Shown here: piece by piece, positions 18,201 to 24,624 of the stretch
Position numbering within the stretch: position 1 is the first letter of the stretch
Layout: each line of letters opens with the position of its first letter
DNA from: Curvibacter sp.
Lineage (GTDB): Bacteria > Pseudomonadota > Gammaproteobacteria > Burkholderiales > Burkholderiaceae_C
Length of the DNA stretch: 36,098 nt
Assembly: GCA_020621965.1 (NCBI GenBank)
Contig: JAHRYV010000032.1
Span: 1-36,098 of the forward strand
Reading direction: 5' to 3'
The notes under the pieces: model-generated
Seen by the model: only the letters and a program-made list of their open reading frames with translations
Database searches by the model: none
Told to the model about the DNA's origin: nothing
Position numbers and translations under genes: made by a program

Positions 18201-18854
18201 GACGATCTCCTGGATGGTCTTCATGCCGGCCCAGACGCCGGCGTAACGGCTCAGCGCGAAGGCGTGCAGTCCCAGGTCCAGGATTTCCTGCACCGAGGCG
18301 GGGAAGAACACCGGCAGGCCACAGGCCTTGAAGATGTGGTCACTCTGGTGCGCCGCCGTGGAGCTTTTGGCCACATGGTCGTCACCCGCCACCGCGATCA
18401 CACCGCCCCAGGGCGTGGTACCGGCGTTGTTGGCGTGTTTGAAGACGTCGGAGGTCCGGTCCACGCCCGGGCCCTTGCCGTACCAGATGCCGAACACCCC
18501 GTCGAAGCGGTTGCTGCCGGGCGGCGCAAAGCCCAGCTGCTGCGTGCCCCACAGCGCGGTCGCCGCCAGCTCTTCGTTGACGCCGGGCTGGAACACGATG
18601 TTCTGCGCCTTCAGGTAGGCGCTGGCTTTCCACAGCGCCTGGTCATAACTGCCCAGCGGCGAGCCGCGGTAGCCGCTGATGAAACCGGCGGTGTTCTTGC
18701 CCGCCTGCTGGTCGCGTTGGCGCTGCAGCAGGGGCAGCTTGACCAGGGCCTGCACCCCACTCATGAAGGCGCGGCCGTGATCGAGCGCGTATTTGTCGTC
18801 GAGCGTGACGGTTTCCAGGGCCTGGCGGATGGATTCGGGCAGGGGGGCGTTCAT
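15289..18854 (-). pseudogene. Indolepyruvate ferredoxin oxidoreductase (IorA-IorB fusion), frameshifted
   Basis: If one missing base is restored, the gene encodes about 1188 residues. This is the length of the fused indolepyruvate:ferredoxin oxidoreductase that oxidises aryl or branched 2-oxo acids to acyl-CoA. Order: an N-terminal TPP-type alpha region (FISGYRGSPLGSYDQ; CSGCPHNTSTRVPEG), a 4Fe-4S cysteine cluster region (VCEGCGDCGQQSNC and CNQDYSCLKGFCP), an IorB-like gamma domain (VVAGVGGTGVITIGQLLG), and a C-terminal DUF6537-type region. The frame breaks near 17321-17326, at about residue 510. There the DNA reads GAGGCGTGCCC where GAGGGCGTGCCC would keep MGGEGVPWVGQQ intact. The first frame then reads to a stop at 17160; the second is open downstream to 15289. 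It diverges from an Lrp-type regulator. Either it is a recent inactivation or a sequencing error. Confidence 0.85.
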
Positions 18855-18970
18855 GCGGGGGCTGTCTCCAGGCGTTGGGCCATGTTGTGGTTTGCGTTGG
18901 CAGTGTATGTCGGTCCCGCTGATAGGTCTTTGCTTTCTTTGCCCGTTTTGGGGTGGTGTTTGAAAGGATA

Positions 18971-18988
18971 TTGCTGGAAAATCATCAA
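18971..18988 (+). promoter_or_regulatory. Imperfect palindrome before lrp-like gene
   Basis: TTGCTG-N6-CATCAA is an inverted repeat (five of six positions match) with an AT-rich centre, GAAAAT. It ends 1 base before the ATG of the Lrp/AsnC-type regulator, within the 135-base gap shared with the divergent oxidoreductase gene. Lrp-family proteins bind such AT-centred palindromes and often control themselves and a divergent neighbour. The assignment is inference. Confidence 0.35.
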
Positions 18989-18989
18989 A

Positions 18990-19517
18990 ATGGAAACAAT
19001 CGACAAATTCGACCTGGCCATCCTGTCGGAACTGCAGGCCGATGCCCGCCTGAGCAACGCCGAGCTGGCCTCCCGCGTCGGCCTGTCGCCGGCCCCCTGC
19101 TGGCGTCGGGTGCGGGCGCTGGAACAGCAGGGTTACATCAAGGGCTATCACGCCGAGATCGACCGCCAGAAGATCGGCCTCGGTGTGCTGGCCTTCGTGC
19201 GCCTGGACGCCGAGCGCAACACCGGCGACGCCACGCGGGTGCTGGAGGAGGCGGTGCGCGCCCTGCCGGAGGTGGTGGCCTGCCACTACATCAGCGGCAC
19301 CGGCACCTTCGAGTTGCAGGTGGTGGCGCAGGACCTGGACAACTTCTCGCGCTTTGCGCTGCAGCGCCTGATCAACCTGCCCAATGTGAAGGACCTGCAC
19401 ACCAGCTTCTCGCTGGGTGAGGTCAAGGCCAGCCGTACACTGCCGCTGGGGCATCTGCAGGCGCCGGCACCCACGCCGGCGCCCTCGGCCCCCAAACCCC
19501 GCCGGAGATCCCGATGA
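18990..19517 (+). CDS. Lrp/AsnC family transcriptional regulator
   Basis: A 175-residue regulator. The N-terminal helix-turn-helix is at about 5-60 (DKFDLAILSELQADARLSN, then ELASRVGLSPAPCWRRVRAL). The C-terminal RAM effector domain is at about 65-150 (LGVLAFVRLDAE; YISGTGTFELQVVAQDLDNF). A Pro/Ala-rich basic tail ends the protein and is longer than usual for the family. The ATG at 18990 starts the conserved METIDKFDL. It is divergent from the indolepyruvate oxidoreductase gene, so it probably senses an amino acid and controls that gene (inference). Its TGA overlaps the ATG of the next gene. Confidence 0.93.
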   Translation: METIDKFDLAILSELQADARLSNAELASRVGLSPAPCWRRVRALEQQGYIKGYHAEIDRQKIGLGVLAFVRLDAERNTGDATRVLEEAVRALPEVVACHYISGTGTFELQVVAQDLDNFSRFALQRLINLPNVKDLHTSFSLGEVKASRTLPLGHLQAPAPTPAPSAPKPRRRSR

Positions 19518-20176
19518 CAACTTCCCGTCGCACCCTGCTGGCCGCGCTGGCGCTGCTGGCCCAGGCCGCACACGCCCAGCCGGGCCTGGTCATGGCGCCG
19601 CCCCCGCTGCCGCTGCGCAACGTGCTGATCGAGGTGCGGCAGGACGATGGCGAGAACCGCGCCAGCGAGCGGATCGACGCCGACGTGCGGGCCCGCGTGC
19701 AAGCCGGCCAGTCCGAGGTGATGGCGGGCATCGACGCCCGCAGCCGGCAGTCCGAACGCAGCGCTCGCGCGCAGCAGCAGGTGCTGGTGCTCAACGGCCG
19801 GCCGGCCGCCATTGTGCTGGGCCACGGCGTGCCGTTGCGCCTGCGCCAGATCGTCACGCGCAACGGCGTGCGCGTGGCCGTGCCCGGCACCGTGTGGCTG
19901 CAGGCCGGCACGGGCTTCACCGCCACGCCGCTCTGGGAGGGCGGGGAGACGGTCTATCTGGAGCTCGCCGCCACCCAGGGCCGCCAGCCGCTGATGGGCA
20001 ACAGCGCCAGTACCAACACCACGCTGATGCTGCCGCTGGGCGCATGGATGACGGTGGCCGAGAGCGACGACGTGCAGGACAACCGGCAGGGGGCGCTGGG
20101 CCTGGGCGGCGGCGCTCGCGAGCAGGGCAGCAGTGCCACGCGGCTGCGTGTACAGGTGCGCGTGAGCGTGCCCTGA
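19514..20176 (+). CDS. Exported hypothetical protein
   Basis: A 220-residue protein I do not recognise. It has a signal peptide (about 1-22, TTSRRTLLAALALLAQAAHA); the SRRTLL stretch resembles a twin-arginine motif but lacks the full consensus. A mature N-terminal part, LPLRNVLIEVRQDDGENRAS, is followed by a helical Arg/Ala/Gln-rich stretch and then a beta-rich part with VLNGRPAAIVLGHGVPLRLR, faintly like accessory domains of secretin-type proteins. No catalytic motif is seen. Its ATG overlaps the stop of the Lrp-type regulator (ATGA), which implies co-transcription. Envelope location is likely, function unknown. Confidence 0.75.
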   Translation: MTTSRRTLLAALALLAQAAHAQPGLVMAPPPLPLRNVLIEVRQDDGENRASERIDADVRARVQAGQSEVMAGIDARSRQSERSARAQQQVLVLNGRPAAIVLGHGVPLRLRQIVTRNGVRVAVPGTVWLQAGTGFTATPLWEGGETVYLELAATQGRQPLMGNSASTNTTLMLPLGAWMTVAESDDVQDNRQGALGLGGGAREQGSSATRLRVQVRVSVP

Positions 20177-20199
20177 TGCCGGCGCGCCCGCGGCGCGGC

Positions 20200-20226
20200 A
20201 AAAGAAAACGGCCCCCGCAGGGGCCG
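20200..20226 (-). terminator. Rho-independent terminator of phoX
   Basis: CGGCCCC (20209-20215) and GGGGCCG (20220-20226) form a perfect 7-base GC stem with a 4-base loop. On the minus strand it is followed by TTTTCTTTT. This is a textbook intrinsic terminator 32 bases past the phoX stop. There is no T tract on the plus strand, so it does not serve the convergent gene. Confidence 0.85.
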
Positions 20227-20258
20227 GTTCAGAGGGCCAGAAACTTCGTCTTCGAATT

Positions 20259-22502
20259 TCAGCTGCCGATCAGGCCGCCACCGGTCTTGGTGATCACGAT
20301 GGTGGACGAGCGCGGACGGGCCGTGCCGCCTTCGGGCCAGGTGCTCTGGTAACTCGCGGGCGTGGCGATGTTGGCCGCCAGCGTGTCTTCACCCGGGTGC
20401 TGGATGTTGATGAAGATGGCCTTGCCGTCCGGCGTCTCGGTGATGCCGGTGATTTCGCAGCCCTTCGGACCGACCAGGAAACGGCGCAGGGTGGCTGCGC
20501 TCGCATCCTTGCCGGCGTAGGTGGCCACCGTCTGGTTGGCGGCGCCATTGCTGGGTACGGCGGTGTTGGCCACGTTGATGGCGGTCGCACCACCGTCGCC
20601 ATGCTTGCCCGGCAGCGCCGCCAGCATCATGCAGTTGGTGACGTCGGTGTAGGCGCCGTCGTCGGTCTGGATCCACATCAGGCTGGGCACGGCCTGGCTG
20701 AACCACAGGCCATCCGGGCTGGAGAAGTCGTTGTCGGCGGTCAGGCCCGAGATGTTGATGTTGGTGGTATCCAGGCCCACCTCGGCGCCAAAGAGGTAGA
20801 TGTCCCAGTTGAAGCTCAGGGCGGCCGGGTCGCTGCCGGTTTCCTTCATGCGGATGATGTGGCCGTTGGCGTTGCCCTTGATGCCCTCGCCATCGTCGTA
20901 ATAACGCGGGTTGGCCGCATCCAGGCCGCGGGCCTTGCCGCTGGTGAAGCTGCCGGTCTTGCCGCGGTCGGTGTTGTTGGTCAGCGTGACGTAGACATCG
21001 CCGGTGACCGGATGCACGCCGGTCCACTCCGGACGGTCCATCGGGGTGGCGCCCACGGCATCAGCGGCCAGGCGGCAGTTGACCAGCACGTCGGCCTGGT
21101 CGGCAAAGGTGTAGGCATAACCGTAGGCGGTGTAGCCGGCGGCGATGGTGGGGTGGGTGATGTTCAGCTCGATCCACTGGCCGGTGCCGTTGTCGTTGAA
21201 CTTGGCCACATAGAGCTTGCCGCTGTCCAGGTACTTGTCGCCGGCGCTCAGGCCGCCGTTGGCGTCGGCCGCATCCCAGTTGGCGGTGGAGACGTATTTG
21301 TAGATGTACTCGCCGCGCGAATCGTCGCCCATGTAATAGACGATGGGCTTGCCGGCCACGGCCTTGGCGGGCATGGCGCCTTCGTGGCCGAAGCGGCCCA
21401 TGGCGGTGCGCTTGCGCGGGATGGCGGCGGGGCTGAAGGGATCGACTTCGACGTTCCAGCCGAAGGTGTTGGCGGCGTTACGGAAGTCGTCGGTGGCGGC
21501 GGCGCCGGTCACCGTGATGTTCCAGCGGTTGTACAGGTCGGTGCCGCTGACGTCGCCACCGCTCGGGTTGGCCCAGCCGTAGCTGCCGTTGCTGGCGCCG
21601 GTGCCCATGTAGCGGTTCTGCGCGACCTGCTCCTTGCTGGTTGCCGGATTGGCGCTGGCCGGGCGCTTGAAGTAGCCGGCCCAGTTCTCTTCGCAGGTGA
21701 TGTAGGTGCCCCAGGGGGTGACGCCGTTGGCGCAGTTGTTCAGCGTGCCGCGGGTCTTGACGCCGGTGGTCGAGTACTTGGTCTGCACCAGGGCTGCACC
21801 GCGCACCGGGCCATTGAGGTCCATCTCGGTGGCCGCGGTGATGCGACGGTTGAAGGTGGAGGCCTTGTTGACGGCAAAGGTGCCGGTGCTGTTCTGCACC
21901 TCGACCACCGACACGCCGTGGACATTGACTTCCTTGTCGATCTGCGCGGCCACGCGAGCGGTGGTGGGGAAACCGGCGCCGACTTCCGCGCTGGTGTGCA
22001 GGAAGATCTGCGTGATGTTCTCGTGGTTCATGGCCAGCAGGCCGCGGCTCGAGTTGCTCAGGCTCTTGGCGGTGCCGGCGGCGTTCAGGCCGAAGTAGGC
22101 CATGCCGTCGTGGTGGTCACCGGCGCGGAACTCGAAGCTGGCGGCCGTGTCGCTGCCGTCGTTGGCATAGGCGGCGGTGGCGGCGTTGATCGGGTCGCCC
22201 ACACGGTAGAGGGCGGAATAGGTGTAACCCGCCGGCAGGGTCACCACGTCGTTCAGGTTCTTGGCGACAGCCGTGAAGCCCAGCCGGAAGGAATTGTCGG
22301 TGTCGCTGCCGCCGCCGCAGGCGCTCAGGCCCACGCCCATGAAGCCGGTCGCGGCCAGGCCGAAACCACCCTTGAGCACGCTGCGGCGCGCCAGGCGAGC
22401 ATCCAGCACGGACTCGAAGCCGCGGTTGCCGGACTCGTTCTTCGAAATGTCATCTTCGCCGTTGGGCGAGTCCGGATGATGCTTGGTCAGGGTATGGGTC
22501 AT
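20259..22502 (-). CDS. phoX: PhoX family alkaline phosphatase, Tat-exported
   Basis: A 747-residue protein of the PhoX family (DUF839), a calcium/iron-dependent alkaline phosphatase that releases phosphate from organic phosphoesters outside the cytoplasm. The long n-region is typical of PhoX and is followed by a Tat motif, ARRSVLKG (38-45), and a hydrophobic segment. Family motifs include LLAMNHENITQIFLH, TPWGTYITCEENW (with the metal-binding Cys), MGRFGHEGAM and SSPDGLWFSQA. A lipobox-like LSAC at 59-62 follows the Tat hydrophobic segment, so the protein may be a lipoprotein. The ATG at 22502 has AAGGAG at ideal spacing. A tandem Pho box lies upstream and a terminator downstream, so the gene is probably a single transcription unit. 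Confidence 0.95.
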   Translation of the reverse strand: MTHTLTKHHPDSPNGEDDISKNESGNRGFESVLDARLARRSVLKGGFGLAATGFMGVGLSACGGGSDTDNSFRLGFTAVAKNLNDVVTLPAGYTYSALYRVGDPINAATAAYANDGSDTAASFEFRAGDHHDGMAYFGLNAAGTAKSLSNSSRGLLAMNHENITQIFLHTSAEVGAGFPTTARVAAQIDKEVNVHGVSVVEVQNSTGTFAVNKASTFNRRITAATEMDLNGPVRGAALVQTKYSTTGVKTRGTLNNCANGVTPWGTYITCEENWAGYFKRPASANPATSKEQVAQNRYMGTGASNGSYGWANPSGGDVSGTDLYNRWNITVTGAAATDDFRNAANTFGWNVEVDPFSPAAIPRKRTAMGRFGHEGAMPAKAVAGKPIVYYMGDDSRGEYIYKYVSTANWDAADANGGLSAGDKYLDSGKLYVAKFNDNGTGQWIELNITHPTIAAGYTAYGYAYTFADQADVLVNCRLAADAVGATPMDRPEWTGVHPVTGDVYVTLTNNTDRGKTGSFTSGKARGLDAANPRYYDDGEGIKGNANGHIIRMKETGSDPAALSFNWDIYLFGAEVGLDTTNINISGLTADNDFSSPDGLWFSQAVPSLMWIQTDDGAYTDVTNCMMLAALPGKHGDGGATAINVANTAVPSNGAANQTVATYAGKDASAATLRRFLVGPKGCEITGITETPDGKAIFINIQHPGEDTLAANIATPASYQSTWPEGGTARPRSSTIVITKTGGGLIGS

Positions 22503-22535
22503 GGGATCTCCTTGGGTGTGACGGACAAAACCGTC

Positions 22536-22591
22536 ATTCTTGGGAGACCGTGTGACCAAGCCTTGACAAGGGCTTGAAGTTTTCGTGACAG
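22536..22591 (-). promoter_or_regulatory. Tandem Pho box and -10 element of phoX
   Basis: On the minus strand four heptamers occur at an exact 11-base period in 22552-22591: CTGTCAC, ACTTCAA, TTGTCAA and TGGTCAC. This is the layout of two adjacent PhoB boxes (consensus CTGTCAT-N4-CTGTCAT); the second heptamer is the weakest. Ten bases after the last heptamer lies AAGAAT (22536-22541), a four-of-six -10 match at the distance expected for PhoB-activated promoters. The phoX ATG is 33 bases further down. Confidence 0.75.
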
Positions 22592-22614
22592 GCGCAAGCC
22601 CGTCGACCGTACGC

Positions 22615-22648
22615 GGCGCAACGTTGCGCCGCGGCGGCTCAGCCGCCG
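22615..22648. repeat. Two GC-rich palindromes downstream of mltA
   Basis: GGCGCAACGTTGCGCC (22615-22630) is a perfect 16-base palindrome. A 7-base stem with a TCA loop, from CGGCGGC to GCCGCCG (22632-22648), adjoins it. Both lie just past the mltA stop. There is no T tract, so they may act as a weak terminator or stabilise the mltA 3' end. Confidence 0.5.
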
Positions 22649-22655
22649 GCGGGCG

Positions 22656-23819
22656 TCAGCGTGGCCACAGCACCCACAGGCGCAGCGGCTGCTTCAAGCG
22701 CCCGGCAACGGCAGACGCCTGCGGCCCGGTGCCGACGAAATAGTCGGCCCGCACCGCGCCGACGATGGCGCTGCCGGTGTCCTGCGCCAGCACCAGGCGC
22801 TGCAGCGGCAGCTGCGGCCCGCTGGAAGCCAGCCAGACCGGCGTGCCGTAGGGAATGCTGCCCGGATCGACCGCGATCGAGCGGCCCGCGGTCAGCGGCA
22901 CGCCCTGCGCGCCCCTGGGGCCGACGGCGCTCTCGCTCTCGGGCAGCGGCTGTTCGCGAAAGAAGGTCACACGCGGATTGCTCCACAGCATCTCCTGCAC
23001 GCGGCCCGGGTTCTGCGCCACCCAGTTGCGGATGGACGGCCAGGACGCATCACGCACTTCGCGCCGCGACAGCAGCCAGCCCCCGACGCTGCGGTAGGGC
23101 TGGTCGTTGGTGCCGGCATAACCCACGCGCACCGTGCGCTGGCGGCCGTCGGCTTCGGTGACCAGCATGCGGCCCGAGCCCTGGATCTGGATGTTGAGCG
23201 CAGCCACCGGATCGGCCAGCCAGGCGATCTCGCGGCCCTTGAGAGCCGCCTGCGCCTCGGGCAGGGTGTCGATCTCCTGCCGGCTGTACCAGGGCTTGCG
23301 CCGGTGCAGCTCGGCCGGCGGCTGGTACAGCGGCACGTTGTAGCGGGCGTTGGGCAGGCGCGAGGCCTCGATCACCGGCTCGTAATAGCCGGTCAGCAGG
23401 CCGGCCGCCTCGCCCTGCAGGGATTCGACCCGGTAGGGCTGCAGGCGCGTCTGCAGCCACTGGCGCCGCTCGTCGTCGCTGGCCTGGCCCAGGCGCTGCA
23501 CATCGGCGCACAGCGGGGCCCAGGCCGGCAGCGGGCGTTCGCAGCTGCGCAGCCAGGCCGCCCAGGCCTCGCCCAGCCGGTCCTCGCCCAGGCCGGGCAA
23601 CTCGGCCCAGCTCACCGGCGTCCAGCGGCTGCGCTGCTGCTGCAGGACCGCCGCCGAGGGAGACACCACCGCATAGCCGGGCGCTGGGCCCGCGCCGGCC
23701 TGCTCGACCGTGACGGAGGACGACGACGCAGGCTCCGGCACCGGGGCGCTGCCGCAGGCGGCCAGCATTCCTACAATGGCAAGACCGAAGACCGGGACGA
23801 GTTGTTGGAACCGATACAT
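22656..23819 (-). CDS. mltA: Membrane-bound lytic murein transglycosylase A
   Basis: A 387-residue lipoprotein that cleaves the glycan strands of peptidoglycan to form 1,6-anhydro ends. The signal peptide ends in a lipobox, MLAACGS, so the protein is anchored in the outer membrane. Family motifs are LLTGYYEPVIEAS, NIQIQGSGRMLV, VGYAGTNDQPYRSVGGWLL and AQDTGSAIVGAVRADYFVG (3D-like domain carrying the catalytic Asp). The start at 23819 is the first codon of a good lipoprotein signal; the longer frame upstream is not. AAGGA occurs 12 bases upstream. Its ATG overlaps the start codon of a small divergent ORF. Confidence 0.95.
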   Translation of the reverse strand: MYRFQQLVPVFGLAIVGMLAACGSAPVPEPASSSSVTVEQAGAGPAPGYAVVSPSAAVLQQQRSRWTPVSWAELPGLGEDRLGEAWAAWLRSCERPLPAWAPLCADVQRLGQASDDERRQWLQTRLQPYRVESLQGEAAGLLTGYYEPVIEASRLPNARYNVPLYQPPAELHRRKPWYSRQEIDTLPEAQAALKGREIAWLADPVAALNIQIQGSGRMLVTEADGRQRTVRVGYAGTNDQPYRSVGGWLLSRREVRDASWPSIRNWVAQNPGRVQEMLWSNPRVTFFREQPLPESESAVGPRGAQGVPLTAGRSIAVDPGSIPYGTPVWLASSGPQLPLQRLVLAQDTGSAIVGAVRADYFVGTGPQASAVAGRLKQPLRLWVLWPR

Positions 23820-23976
23820 GCTGCTACTTTTCCTTGAATCGCTGGGCGCGCTGCTGCTGCTGATACTGATCGTCTGGTGGACCATGTTCTCGGGCCGCAA
23901 GAAGGGCGAGCTGCCCGACCCGCAGGCCGGCGCCGAACCGCCCGCCAAGCCGCCGGGCGAGTCCGGGCCGCGATAG
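23818..23976 (+). CDS. Small predicted membrane protein (52 aa), divergent from mltA
   Basis: A 52-residue ORF: one strong membrane segment at about 2-22 (FLESLGALLLLILIVWWTMF), then a short basic stretch (SGRKKGE) and a Pro-rich tail. The topology would be N-out/C-in. Its ATG at 23818 overlaps the mltA start codon on the other strand. It has a plausible ribosome site (GGAA at 23807-23810) and a TACAAT -10-like hexamer at 23772-23777. I recall similar short WWTMFSGR proteins in Comamonadaceae, but this is memory, not a search. No function is known; the reading may also be chance. Confidence 0.5.
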   Translation: MLLLFLESLGALLLLILIVWWTMFSGRKKGELPDPQAGAEPPAKPPGESGPR

Positions 23977-23988
23977 GCGACAGGGACC

Positions 23989-24615
23989 CTAGGCATCGCG
24001 CAGCAGGTTGGCCAGTTCGACGGCCGACTTGACGTCCATCTTGTCGAAGACCCGGGCGCGATGCACTTCCACCGTGCGCACGCTGATGTCGAGCTGGTCG
24101 GCGATGCGCTTGTTGGGCAGCCCCTCGACCACCAGCTGCATGACGGCGCGCTCGCGCTCGGTCAGCTCGGCCAGGCGCTGACGCAGGCGCGTCTGCGCCT
24201 GCTGGGCCTGCACGACGCTGGCGGATTTCGCCAGCGCCTGCTCGACCCGATCGACCAGCGCGTTGTCGGAAAACGGCTTCTCACAGAAATCGAAGGCGCC
24301 GCGCTGCACCGCGCTGACGGCCGTGGGCACGTCGCCGTGGCCGGTGAGAAAGATCACCGGCAAGGCCTGATGCAGGCCGCGTTCGACCAGGCGCTCGAAC
24401 AGGGCCAGGCCGCTCATGCCGGGCATGCGCACGTCCAGCAGCAGGCAGGCCGGGCGCGCCGGCAGGTGGGTGCTGTCGAGCATCGCCACGAAGGCCTCGG
24501 CACTGTCATAGGCCTGGCTGCCCAGGCGCCGCGAGCGCAGCAGCCAGGCCAGCGCGTCGCGCACGCTGGCATCGTCGTCGACGATGTAGACGGAGGCGTC
24601 GATCACGGGTTGCAT
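23989..24615 (-). CDS. FixJ/NarL-type response regulator
   Basis: A 208-residue two-domain regulator. The receiver domain (about 7-120) has the acidic pocket at DDD 13-15, the phospho-acceptor Asp61 in LLLDVRMPG, Thr91 and Lys113. The C-terminal LuxR-type helix-turn-helix is at about 140-208 (ELTERERAVMQLVVEGLPNK; ISVRTVEVHRARVFDKM). The combination is that of the FixJ/TtrR/DctR group. It begins 9 bases after the sensor kinase stop, so the two form a two-component system. DNA target and signal are not known from the sequence. Confidence 0.93.
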   Translation of the reverse strand: MQPVIDASVYIVDDDASVRDALAWLLRSRRLGSQAYDSAEAFVAMLDSTHLPARPACLLLDVRMPGMSGLALFERLVERGLHQALPVIFLTGHGDVPTAVSAVQRGAFDFCEKPFSDNALVDRVEQALAKSASVVQAQQAQTRLRQRLAELTERERAVMQLVVEGLPNKRIADQLDISVRTVEVHRARVFDKMDVKSAVELANLLRDA

Positions 24616-24624
24616 GGCGCGATC

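Noticed and set aside
20397..22577. Long plus-strand open frame opposite phoX
   Set aside because: Low-complexity Gly/Val/Ala composition, no start signal, and phoX on the other strand is complete with promoter and terminator.
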